Assembly (NCBI GenBank): GCA_007844125.1
Contig: CM017563.1
Span: 31,712,907-31,776,906 of the forward strand
Source: Sinonovacula constricta
Lineage: Eukaryota > Mollusca > Bivalvia > Cardiida > Solecurtidae
Length of the DNA: 64,000 nucleotides
Reading direction: 5' to 3'
The notes beneath the pieces are model-generated. The model searched no databases. It was not told the origin of the DNA and was given only the letters and a program-made list of their open reading frames with translations. The position numbers were made by a program, and so were the translations under genes. This document shows, in pieces, positions 46,801-53,248 of this stretch; the stretch's first letter is position 1, and every line of letters starts with the position of its first letter.

Positions 46801-47088
46801 AAATATTATACTGTTTTATTTCCATGTCTAAGGTTTATTCCTGTCAGTTTAAATATGTTGAACCTATATTCCAAACCACTTTAGAAACTAAATGACTTCT
46901 TACATATGAGTGAACCTCATAACACCGTAATCATGCTCCCGAAATGTCCAGAGTCCCCCAACTTCCCCTGTACGTTCCAGGACAGTCACTGTCAGCCCTG
47001 CGTCTGCCACACATTTTGCTGTGACCAGCCCAGAAATGCCAGCTCCAATGACAATCACATCAGTGGTATTTTTCTCCAGCACTGCCAT
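26768..47088 (-). CDS. Flavin-containing monooxygenase, FMO1-5-like (10 coding exons)
   Basis: FMOs use FAD, NADPH and O2 to oxygenate soft nucleophiles (N and S atoms) in xenobiotics and metabolites, usually at the ER membrane. Coding exons in transcript order are 47088-46904, 42445-42276, 37979-37818, 36904-36778, 33922-33752, 32367-32259, 31358-31209, 29474-29289, 28138-28005 and 26954-26768. All phases match, giving about 525 residues (vertebrate FMOs are about 530-560). Motifs are GAGISG (FAD site, about residue 15), GEVGGLWTF, the FMO signature FKGEIIHSVDF, GIGNSA (NADPH site) and CTGY. The last ~20 residues are a hydrophobic anchor. Introns are heavily loaded with repeats, including a retrotransposon in intron 1 and minisatellites in introns 2 and 6. 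No frameshift or internal stop is seen. The family is clear; the exact orthologue is not decided. Confidence 0.95.
28005..28138 (-). CDS. FMO coding exon 9
   Basis: Acceptor ccctgcag, donor gtatgt. It encodes QSQYERYYNSARHTIQKDP and GAKPNPWQHPSLAWR. Phase 0 start, 44 codons+2. Confidence 0.93.
28185..28340 (+). repeat. Interspersed repeat family B, copy
   Basis: ATGGTGACATCCCACTG, GTGGAGGAAGACCCTGG, then CTCGGTAGAACCAGCAGC and TGTCAGCTCAAAG. It lies in FMO intron 8, just upstream (transcript sense) of exon 9. Confidence 0.55.
28940..29145 (+). repeat. Interspersed repeat family B, longer copy
   Basis: Begins ATGGTGACATACAGC and carries TCTAGGTAGAACCACCGG. The 3' part (CACACGGTGAGGGGCTAAGG, AACTGCTCCCGACATGGG) matches the 32770 copy, showing the family extends about 200 bp. 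Confidence 0.6.
29289..29474 (-). CDS. FMO coding exon 8
   Basis: Acceptor cctacag. It encodes LYKNVFSPEIGPSMAFIG and SEIQARWFAELCRGRVTL. The donor is either gtatag (as given) or gtggta 3 nt earlier (boundary 29292); both keep frame and differ by one Val. Confidence 0.9.
29809..30359. mobile_element. 551-bp non-autonomous TIR element with AGTAGGGA repeats
   Basis: Perfect 12-bp terminal inverted repeats CAGGCTTTCAAG / CTTGAAAGCCTG, flanked on both sides by ACAATG (29803-29808 and 30360-30365), a 6-bp target duplication. Just inside each end lie runs of AAAAGTAGGGA. The middle is non-coding. It lies in FMO intron 7. CAGG…CCTG termini recall hAT MITEs, but an 8-bp duplication was not found, so the superfamily is open. 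Confidence 0.8.
30700..30775 (-). repeat. tRNA-like sequence (degenerate)
   Basis: On the minus strand: GTGTAGTGGTAGTGTGC (A box), a 5-bp anticodon-type stem CTTGA/TTAAG with a 7-nt loop, and GTTTGATTCCC (B box). The T stem does not pair, so a functional tRNA is unlikely. Confidence 0.35.
31209..31358 (-). CDS. FMO coding exon 7
   Basis: Acceptor ctttttag, donor gtaggt. 50 codons in phase 0, from RIESSRVYFTDG to GETNQIR, including NIILCTGYRIDLPF (counterpart of the FMO FATGY motif). Confidence 0.92.
31865..32282. repeat. 52-bp minisatellite built from an exon-intron junction
   Basis: Eight copies at exact 52-bp spacing (TCACCTGTATG at 31891, 31943, 31995, 32047, 32099, 32151, 32203, 32255). 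On the minus strand each unit has the last 24 nt of FMO exon 6, the donor gtgata, and 28 nt of intron. The copy at 32255 is the real splice junction; the other seven are inside intron 6. Units differ at only a few sites. Confidence 0.92.
32259..32367 (-). CDS. FMO coding exon 6
   Basis: Acceptor gttacag, donor gtgata. It encodes WGLNPKMHALQTQPTVSP and ends RIVPNIQ. Phase 1+36 codons. Its last 24 nt and donor site form the 3' half of a 52-bp tandem repeat that continues into intron 6. Confidence 0.9.
32770..32955 (+). repeat. Interspersed repeat family B, long copy
   Basis: GCGATGTCCAGC, GGTGGACAAATGTCTGGG, TAGAACCACCAGCACACCGC, AGGTCAGCTGG, then a 3' part with GGTGGGAGGCCTAGCAG and TCACATGCGCCCCC. 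It lies in FMO intron 5. A shorter related sequence sits at about 32625-32670. Confidence 0.65.
33752..33922 (-). CDS. FMO coding exon 5
   Basis: Acceptor ggttgcag, donor gtattc. It encodes SKSVYISTRSGAWVVPNY, typical after the NADPH motif in FMOs. Phase 1+56 codons+2. Confidence 0.93.
34744..34817. repeat. Long (TA)n microsatellite
   Basis: About 37 uninterrupted TA units in FMO intron 4. Self-complementary and prone to cruciform formation and length change. Confidence 0.95.
35047..35062. repeat. Poly-G run
   Basis: Sixteen consecutive G on the + strand in an otherwise AT-rich intron; possible G-quadruplex. Confidence 0.9.
35709..36008 (-). mobile_element. tRNA-derived SINE (family A), copy 5
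   Basis: Reverse-oriented copy: the tail complement TGTTTATTTATTGGGTTAAT starts it and the head complement (GCTCTACCAATTGAGCTACC) ends it. It lies in FMO intron 4. Confidence 0.8.
36778..36904 (-). CDS. FMO coding exon 4 (NADPH-binding motif)
   Basis: Acceptor attacag, donor gtatag. It completes the signature with GEIIHSVDF and carries GKRVLVVGIGNSAVDAAV, the NADPH-binding motif GxGNSA. Phase 2+41 codons+2. Confidence 0.94.
37818..37979 (-). CDS. FMO coding exon 3
   Basis: Acceptor ttaccag, donor gtgcat. It encodes EEWHVEV through IAIATGHHAKPSYAKFPG and ends within the FMO signature (SFK). Phase 2+53 codons+1. Confidence 0.93.
38019..39292 (-). mobile_element. tRNA-derived SINE (family A), copy 6, split by an insertion
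   Basis: The 3' part is 38019-38093 and the 5' part 39052-39292, separated by a 958-bp TIR element flanked by TA on both sides. Removing the insert and one TA restores the continuous family body (…GATATAGTGCTGCC…). It lies in FMO intron 2. Confidence 0.85.
38094..39051. mobile_element. 958-bp TA-flanked TIR element inside a SINE
   Basis: Ends CTGTGGTATCATTT and AAATGATACCACAG are inverted repeats, extending with TTTAGCG / CGAAATT. TA is duplicated at 38092-38093 and 39052-39053. Subterminal GCGCGAAATT motifs recur near the right end. An 85-residue ORF (38269-38526) is not recognisable as a transposase. TA duplication suggests a Tc1/mariner-type non-autonomous element. Confidence 0.82.
40438..41540. 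repeat. 26-bp minisatellite array (~1.1 kb)
   Basis: Unit GTTTAAGAAGGGCCATTTCA-TGTATA, about 42 copies. A block from about 40967 to 41400 is nearly identical from unit to unit; another block (40575-40705) has the variant GTGTGAG…TTTCCTGTAAA. It lies in FMO intron 2. The 76-residue minus-strand ORFs are repeat artefacts (3 units = 78 bp). Confidence 0.95.
42276..42445 (-). CDS. FMO coding exon 2
   Basis: Acceptor catttcag, donor gtaagt. It encodes NVSKHNYCFSDFPFPND and HFKIGKNIRFLRKV, matching the FMO segment with the conserved CFSDFP. Phase 1+56 codons+1. Confidence 0.93.
42779..42905 (+). repeat. 5' LTR
   Basis: Starts TG, ends CA. It contains AATAAAG (42864) as a likely poly(A) signal. 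124 of 127 positions equal the 3' LTR. Confidence 0.92.
42906..42914 (+). other. Primer binding site, tRNA-Leu type
   Basis: TGGTGTCAG directly after the 5' LTR, complementary to the 3' end typical of tRNA-Leu (…CTGACACCA). The match stops after 9 nt. Confidence 0.6.
42969..44138 (+). pseudogene. Retrotransposon gag-protease, three in-frame stops
   Basis: One frame runs from the ATG at 42969 through gag to protease, broken by TGA 43248-43250, TAA 43329-43331 and TAA 43485-43487. Two zinc knuckles are intact: CX2CX3HX4C and CX2CX4HX4C (about 43632-43730). The protease core has FCIDTIAKCNVI with catalytic Asp at 43890; the usual glycine of DTGA is Ile, so activity is doubtful. The reading frame ends at 44138. 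Confidence 0.85.
44150..44640 (+). pseudogene. Retrotransposon RNase H remnant; RT core deleted
   Basis: 44150-44285 encodes the pre-RT linker (…GVTHPPRR). At about 44285-44303 sequence jumps to RNase H (IECDASKEGLGAVILQEGK, then YAQLEKEMLSIVYSLTKFH). All palm and fingers motifs including the YxDD box are absent. A frameshift follows before DHKPLEHIF and again at AMVRF. Confidence 0.82.
44700..46037 (+). pseudogene. Retrotransposon integrase remnant
   Basis: The zinc-binding HRSH…CSSC domain (VMYWPGINTDIE) is followed by the catalytic core with both Asp residues (VGCDIF; RTDNGPQF). The third acidic residue (SNGEAKRAIKTVKK) is in another frame after a shift near 45340. The C-terminal part (WVPGEVVAKYDKPRSYIV, then YVTRSGRTVIKPK) is spread over frames with further stops. 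Confidence 0.85.
46366..46492 (+). repeat. 3' LTR
   Basis: 127 bp, preceded by a polypurine tract and followed by the TAAGG target duplication. Three substitutions relative to the 5' LTR. Confidence 0.92.
46676..46748 (+). repeat. tRNA-like sequence (degenerate)
   Basis: ATTAGCTCAGTGGTTATGG (A box), a stem GGCTT/AAGCC, and GATTCAAATCC (B box). The anticodon loop is 10 nt, which argues against a working tRNA. It lies in FMO intron 1, next to the LTR element. Confidence 0.35.
46904..47088 (-). CDS. FMO coding exon 1 (start, FAD-binding motif)
   Basis: 61 codons plus 2 nt. The ATG (47086-47088) lies 2 nt after a tttacag acceptor, so this is not the first transcribed exon. It encodes VIVIGAGISGL (dinucleotide-binding fold) and ERTGEVGGLWTF. 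The donor is gtaaga. Confidence 0.92.
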
Positions 47089-47093
47089 TTCTG
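47089..47093 (-). promoter_or_regulatory. Splice acceptor two bases before FMO start codon
   Basis: On the minus strand, tttacag at 47091-47097 is followed by AA and then ATG. This shows the translated exon begins with 2 nt of 5' UTR, so a non-coding leader exon and the promoter lie at higher coordinates and were not located. Confidence 0.7.
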
Positions 47094-47636
47094 TAAACAA
47101 AATAAAATAAAAGGTTACATTAAATACAAAGAAAAAGTTTATATGAAAAGGTTTTGGAATGCAATAAAAAGGAAAAAAACACAAACTACGATTGTCATTT
47201 TCAATGATAAAAAATATTACTTTGATAATGTTTCTTAAAGGTGATAAAAAATAAGTGTATTTATAAATAAGTTATCATTTTATGATAACAGTATAAGACT
47301 GTATTATGGTTTCCAGTTCAGATGCGTATGAATTACATCATGAACGTGTTAATTGAAACCAGTCAACGAAATTAGCACAAGTCCGATCGCCGGTGGCGAC
47401 TAAATTGAAGAGTGTACATGTAAATTTTATAACATTTGTCACCCAATGGCCAGTGTTTTCTCTAGAGCGCGTTTTCTGCGTTTTTGACGCAATATATTTT
47501 AATTTGGCGCAATGTTATATTAATATAACAGCCGAGCGTTTTCCGTGACGCAACTATTCGGCAGCGACTTAGATTTAATTGAAAACCGTATCACGTGACT
47601 TGTCGTAGACGCTTTATTTAGAATTCACTTTCAGTT

Positions 47637-47890
47637 GTGAGCGCCAAGACGATACAGACTGTTTCGTCATTTTCTGAGGAAAATTTCGCGATGGCTGCTG
47701 CTAAACAGCGCAGGTTAACATTCTATTTCGCCGCAAAAAACGACCAAAATAACAATCAGGCATCGGCGGAATCTACCTCAGCCGTCAGTACCAACAGCGT
47801 AGCGAATGATGAACCCCAACAAAAAAAGCAAATACAAAATCCCGCATCGTCGTTTATCCCCCGTTACATTACTCCGCTATGCTGCGTTAT
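47637..47890 (+). pseudogene. hAT transposase N-terminal remnant
   Basis: Open frame with AMAAAKQRRLTFYFAAKND followed by a Ser/Thr/Gln-rich stretch, a pattern seen at the start of many hAT transposases (KRQ-TL-SFF-like). Interrupted by the nested element at 47894. Confidence 0.5.
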
Positions 47891-47893
47891 GTA

Positions 47894-48732
47894 CCCGTGG
47901 GACAATTGGCTAGGAAAATTTCGTAGTCATGAATAATTGATGAGGCAGTTTCATTGGTGCCACAAGGAAACCACCATGGATAACTAGCCAATGAAATTAC
48001 GTTTTATGTCTAAGGTTCGGTTTACCATTCAAAATGGCGACCTCCATGAGTAAACATCAATCTCCAACGCAGTGATCTCCCCCTTTCAGTAAGGAGAATC
48101 TCTGCTACCACACAGAAATCCTTCCAGATCGGGAAGGATTTTATTTTTTTACTTTTAATTTTTGTTCAATAAAATGACAATCGGAATGAATGTGTATTGT
48201 AGAGAAACTACTAATAATGGATGAAAAAACAAATTCTAACGATAAAGAAAAAAAAAAGAATGTATTTATCGCTACAATCGTAACAACTCGGCCATTTCCG
48301 TCCTTTCGCCGAGGGCTAAAATTTAGTGTTACACCGGTTCAATGTAAACAATCAATGGATACTGTTGAAGAAATTCACAAAGTAATAACGGAGTTTGACT
48401 CCTCCATAAAAGCGAAACCCAAACAGATCGAGTGTCTGCAGTCTCTGTTGGCAGGCAAAGACGTCATAGCTAATCTGCCTGTTGGTTACTATCGTCACGT
48501 GATTTTGTATGATGGCAGTGGTTAAGCCAGCGAAGCGATGTCGTAAACCCTGTGCGGAGTTTGGAGTAAACATGTGCGTTGGTTTCTATTTTTAGTAAGA
48601 CACTCCCAGTATGACGTCATTTAGAGTGAAGAGTATTTTATTGTAACACGCGATTTCATTGGAAGAAGATTGGTCTCCCCTGCCTCGTGCACATTCATGA
48701 AAACGAGATTTTGCTAGTCAAATTTCCCACGG
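47894..48732 (+). mobile_element. Nested TIR element carrying a RecQ-like helicase fragment
   Basis: Long imperfect inverted ends of about 53 bp: CCCGTGGGACAATTGGCTAG… at the left and …CTAGTCAAATTTCCCACGG at the right, also sharing TCATGAAT and GAGGCAG. TATGTA flanks both sides (47888-47893, 48733-48738). 839 bp. It sits within the hAT element, whose coding remnants lie on both sides. Confidence 0.75.
48190..48525 (+). pseudogene. RecQ-like DNA helicase N-terminal fragment
   Basis: 111-residue frame. After a Lys-rich start, VEEIHKVITEFDSSIKAKPK and QIECLQSLLAGKDVIANLP match the Q-motif-to-motif-I region of RecQ helicases. The Walker A (normally LPTGYGKS) is altered to LPVGYYRH, so ATP binding would be lost, and the frame stops 9 codons later. 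Either a captured host fragment or the remnant of a helicase-bearing transposon. Confidence 0.55.
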
Positions 48733-48739
48733 TATGTAT

Positions 48740-48990
48740 GGAATGTAACGGAAGATAGTACTGTGGTTGCAGACGATGAAAATCCTGGGCCGAAACGGGA
48801 GTTCCGAAAAGAATGGTTGGAGCAGCATTTTTAGTTGCGATTTGACAATAAAATGACTTGTTCAGTTTGTATATCTGAAGGGAAGGACAATCCTTTCACA
48901 TCAGGCTGTACTTTCGTGCTTCTACGCTAACGAGACATATTTCCTCTAATCAACATAAGGCTGCCTTAGAATCTCAGTCACTTAGAAGCG
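48740..48990 (+). pseudogene. TTF-type zinc finger remnant of hAT transposase
   Basis: REFRKEWLEQHF, a stop where Trp or a similar residue is expected, LRFDNKMTCSVC, NPFTSGCT, then in another frame LTRHISSNQHKAALESQS. The CX2C…HX5H arrangement and flanking words match TTF-type fingers of ZNF862/hAT proteins. One stop and one frameshift. Confidence 0.65.
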
Positions 48991-49169
48991 ACATGATCAT
49001 ATATCCAAGTCCCTGGTCGCTGCAATAAACGAAGCTGAAGTGTGTGCCACGCGCTCAGTTTACTTTACAATAAATAGTTGTGACCCATCTTTTTTTGTAA
49101 ATGTCCCCCACTTTTCGGACAAGAGGGTCAAAAATGACCCTCAAATATTTTGGTCTAGAGAAAACACTG

Positions 49170-50164
49170 CAATGGGCGAGTTTCTTTTTCTGGATCTTGA
49201 AAGTGAGTGAGTTCAGAAAGAAATTTTGTTTGGATTTTGCACTGATGATGCTTCCAATTACAGGACAAAGAATAAATCTTAAAAATGACCTTATTGTTGT
49301 TGTTTCTGAAACCAAACTCTGGGCATGTAAAATGTGTTTCTGGTCAGTGAATCTTCAAACGTTACACATCCGAATGTCTTTTATTTATTGGATGTTAATT
49401 CCGAAGACTGCCAAACCTATCTGAATAAAATACCATGATCCTGGATCACCAGGAATTCATTTGTCAACAAATATAGAGAGAGAGCAAACCTGTGCCATTA
49501 TTTTATTTTGCCAGAAGTTTCTGTCAGAAACTTTCAAGTGAACCGTAAGACACCATATAAACATTGGATATGTTTAACTACATCATTTGAAGCTTCATCA
49601 CTTCCTAGCATTTTAACGCTGGACAGGAAGTTGACCCCACAGAGCCAGTAAGACACATTTGTTAGAGGTTATGTTATTGTTTATTTTATCAATTGGAAAA
49701 TGCTTCACCACACACATCAGAATGTATCTGTTTAATAATTAGTATCAAAACAGGTATTGTTTTTGGAAGATCTTGGGTTAATGGGTACACAGACATCACT
49801 GCTGCATCCTGCTGCTGGTCTATGCTTAAAAGTAATCTGAAGACCTCATCATGTGATAGGTGCTGGGCACCATATTCAGCATTAAAAGGGTTATGTATTT
49901 TCTTGCATTCTGTTCATTTTCTGTTCATTTATTTTTGTAATTCTAGGTCTACCCTCATATATTGGAGCGTTCTATCACAAAAACTAACTATTTTCATTCT
50001 TACACTTTTGGTAGGAAAAAAAAAATGTCAAAGAAAGGATCAATAACGGGCACTACATACAAAGCAAAAAAACATCCCTTGGAAGCTGTTTATTACGCCA
50101 CTAATTTTATCATTTTTGTGTTGTAAATATTATCTTCCTGAGTTGTCTACCCATAAGTCTCAGT
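49170..50164. other. Intergenic, nothing recognised
   Basis: Follows the hAT element. Frames of about 110 residues at 49101 and 49693 show no family signal and partly overlap the transposon end. Confidence 0.5.
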
Positions 50165-50340
50165 CTTCAAGAGCACCTGACTCTAGAGCCGAAGACGTAC
50201 CATCTTGGATTCAAACCAAATCCTGGATAAAATGGTTTTGGTCTGGGATGGATATCCATTTTTCTTCCATGTCAGAGCTGAGCTGTTTGAGCCTGACTCT
50301 GGAGCCAGAAGTTAAGGATTCAAACCCCATCCAGGATAAA
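50165..50340 (+). repeat. Two tandem tRNA-like units
   Basis: CCTGACTCTAGAGCCGAAG…GGATTCAAACCAAATCC, then CCTGACTCTGGAGCCAGAAG…GGATTCAAACCCCATCC about 110 bp later. Each has an anticodon-arm-like stem and a B box, arranged as a direct duplication. Confidence 0.45.
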
Positions 50341-50738
50341 AGTTTTTAAAAACATATATCATCTCTTTACAAGACATGTAAATTACTATACATGTGAAAT
50401 AATAAGTACTTCTAACAAAACAGAACTATTTTTGAAGATAATTGTAAAGTATTCCTTGACAATAGTTAGGGCCATCCTGGTTATATAATCCTTTTTTTTA
50501 TTAACATAACACATAAATCATAAAAATTTACATTTGATAAAAAAAGCAAAAAATATAGTAAATGTACCTGAGTCTTTTTTCAGTGCTTCCTTGTAATTTC
50601 AACTGCTTAAAGATTTTCAGCACACATGCTGAGACTATGTGTACCCTTAAATTGACCAACACAATTGAGTTTACACACTGTTATAGAGTCCATTAACCAA
50701 CCCACATACATACATGGTGCAAAGTATCTCTAAATATT

Positions 50739-50765
50739 AAAGGTGGTACCCTACAGAGTATAAAA
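50739..50765. repeat. Left end of an AAGGTGGTATC-family element
   Basis: AAAGGTGGTACCCTACAG, only the terminus recognisable. Confidence 0.4.
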
Positions 50766-51189
50766 ATGGCTACAAGGAAAATAACATGGATTGCTTTAAA
50801 GCACCTGTTAAAATGGGTCTCTGCTAAAACTACTTGTTGAAGTCCTGGAGCTGTGTAGAAGTTATCATTTACCTCCATGGCAAATACTGGGATTCATAAC
50901 TATATACATATATATATATATGAATCACAATAAGCTTTTGTCAGAATCAACTAACATACCCAAGTCATCTGGGGATCACACAACTGGGGACTGCATGGAC
51001 ACAAAATCTTTAATATTGATTATAATGATAGGAAACAAATTATAATGAATAATCTTTAACCAAATTCTGTCAAAGGTGTAGCCAAAACTGAATATCAATA
51101 TATTGAGAAAATCCTCATAGTGTCTAAAATAGTATGTGTATTTGATATGAGTGATCTTTCGATATCACCTTGAAACAGGTACTGCCTTT

Positions 51190-51698
51190 AAAGTTGGTAT
51201 TTGACAGTTTGCTTATGTCTAATACAAGTAACAAAATCTAACCCTGTTCTAGGGAATCATCAATCTGTGCTCAAACTTATACAAACTTTATAACAATAAA
51301 CTTATACATTAATTTAAGTTAAGTCTGTTTACAGCATAACCTCAACTGTTAGACTGTAGAAATTATGAAATACATCGCTTCAAACGTACTTTATTTCTAA
51401 ATCTATAAAAAGCATCATAATGGATTTCAGCTAAAAATTGATATCAACATCAGAGCTTATAACTTGAATGAGCAGGTAAAGTAATTTAATTAGTAAGTAG
51501 TCATGTGGTTTTCTTAGTTTAAAAATAACATGGCTCTGATAGAAAACACATGTTTGTTATGACAAAGGAGGTGTTATACATTACTTTTCATATGCATGTA
51601 GTGCACTAATTAACAACATTTTGCAGGATCCTTTTGGGTAAAAATTATTTGGTTGCAAGATAAAAAACAATGGTCCAAACCTTTGGTCACCACCTTTA
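51190..51698. mobile_element. AAGGTGGTATC-family TIR element, copy 4
   Basis: Left AAAGTTGGTATTTGACAG, right CTTTGGTCACCACCTTT, flanked by TTT/AAA. It has the shared internal block (ATGTGGTTTTCTTAGTTT). 509 bp, non-coding. Confidence 0.7.
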
Positions 51699-52148
51699 AA
51701 CTATACCCTGAAAATTTTAAGCCGGTTGTGCAGTTCTTCACATAGGACAGTCTTTATCAGTAACTCAAGTGTTAAAGTCCGAAATACCATCAACCGTGTC
51801 TCACCCCTAGCACACCTACATAGAAAGAGAACAAAGTCTATTACAATCAAGATAAAGAAATGGGTCATGCATTACACCAGTAAAGTCATTTACAAACGTC
51901 GAAATATTGTAAAATATGTAACATCGGTAATCACCAGCTTTCCCACTGAATAAACGCCTCCTAGCCGCCATGTTTTGGTAAAGTATGAGCTTTCTACCAC
52001 AGCAAGGTCCATGTAACTATCTTTTTTTCCATTCCATTGATTTATATGGGATATTTTACTTTCATTTTCGCGTGACACATGCTTTTGTGTTTACTTCTGG
52101 TTGACCTAGATAATGTGCGCATGTGCAGCTATGAGTTTAGTCTGCGGC

Positions 52149-52188
52149 CACAAAAAAAAAAAAAAAAAAGAAAAAAAATTTCAGTTAT
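52149..52188. repeat. Poly-A tract
   Basis: Eighteen A, one G, then eight A. May be the tail of an unrecognised retroposon. Confidence 0.7.
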
Positions 52189-52753
52189 ATGTAAACGTTT
52201 GAAATAAAGGAAATTCCCGTGTTTACATTTTACATAAGTAAATGTGTTAAATATGTTGTGCCTTGAGCCAAATTAATAATGCGTATACTAAAATCAATGT
52301 CGATTAGCTTGATAAATAAATAATAAACATAATATATCATATGTGTGTGCATTTACATATTTATCGAATAAAAAATCCCGTTCACAAAGATAAAACTTAT
52401 TTTGTATTGCCTATTAACATTACAGTTCTCAAATTAAAGATTGATTTGATATTGGCAGCACAATGCTGGCAATATATTACTTGTCGACTTGATTTAAGAA
52501 AGTATAGAAAAGCACTTTCAATAACATTTCTTATTCTCATAGTAACATCGCTCAAATAATGTTTAGATTTCTGATCGATGAAAATAGAAGAAGAACCGTT
52601 TTATTTACATAACATTTTCATAAGATGACTCAGTTAGTACTCATAAGTATTCAAAGACAGTTTAACAATATTTGTATTTATTATAAGACAATACGGCAAT
52701 TACTTTAATGAATCTTGTCATTCAAAGTAACACGAAGTTTGCCAGACATTCAT

Positions 52754-52832
52754 ATGTCTCCGATAAGTGTCATATGGACCCGGAAGCGAGTAGCACTGCT
52801 ATTGTTTGTGGTACTGTTTGTGAGGACTCGAG
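52754..52832 (+). CDS. Possible signal-peptide exon (weak)
   Basis: ATG at 52754 opens a short frame with basic residues (TRKR) then VALLLFVVLFV, ending at a possible donor G|gtatgc. This looks like a secretory leader, but no downstream exon was recognised, so it may be chance. Confidence 0.2.
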
Positions 52833-52963
52833 GTATGCGTGAGCTGTAATAGGGAGAGGATTACGTACAAATCGTAGGACGGTCAATTTATGATTGTACA
52901 CAGACAATACAGTTCACCAATTGACGAGGCAGCCACTCATTTCGACACAAAACTTAAAATGTC

Positions 52964-53248
52964 TGGCCGGATCTAGTAGCGCAATCGGTCGAGCGACGGG
53001 TTCGATCCCTGGCGTCGACAAACCAAACACGTTAAAAGTGGTAGTGGTAAAGCTCATTTGCTAACGTTCATGCAAATATAAGGGTAGTACTTGACTGCAA
53101 GGCCTTGTGTCAGGATAATGTGAAAGCATTCCAGTTGTTCAAGACATGCTATACAAAGCGAAAATAGCATTATATCTGCTTCAAGTAAACACCATCCCTG
53201 AATAACTGAAATACTGTTGGTGGGACGAATACACCCAAGAAACAAACA
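52964..53248 (+). mobile_element. tRNA-derived SINE (family A), copy 7
   Basis: Clear A box (TAGTAGCGCAATCGGTCGAG) and perfect B box GGTTCGATCCC at 52999-53009, then the family body and end TGTTGGTGGGACGAATACACC. Confidence 0.82.

Larger units (their letters stand above)
47451..49169 (+). mobile_element. hAT-like DNA transposon remnant (1.7 kb)
   Basis: Perfect 16-bp terminal inverted repeats CAGTGTTTTCTCTAGA (47451-47466) and its complement (49154-49169). Flanks share CAATGG, close to an 8-bp hAT duplication with one indel. Each end has a subterminal hairpin (TGCGT…ACGCA near 47478; GAGGGTCA-aaaa-TGACCCTC at 49123-49142). Coding remnants resemble the N-terminal part of ZNF862/TTF-zinc-finger hAT transposases; the catalytic domain is lost. 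A second element is nested within it. Confidence 0.75.

Noticed and set aside
48190..48525. A working RecQ helicase gene
   Set aside because: Only the region up to motif I is present, the Walker A is altered, and it lies inside a transposon; called a fragment instead.
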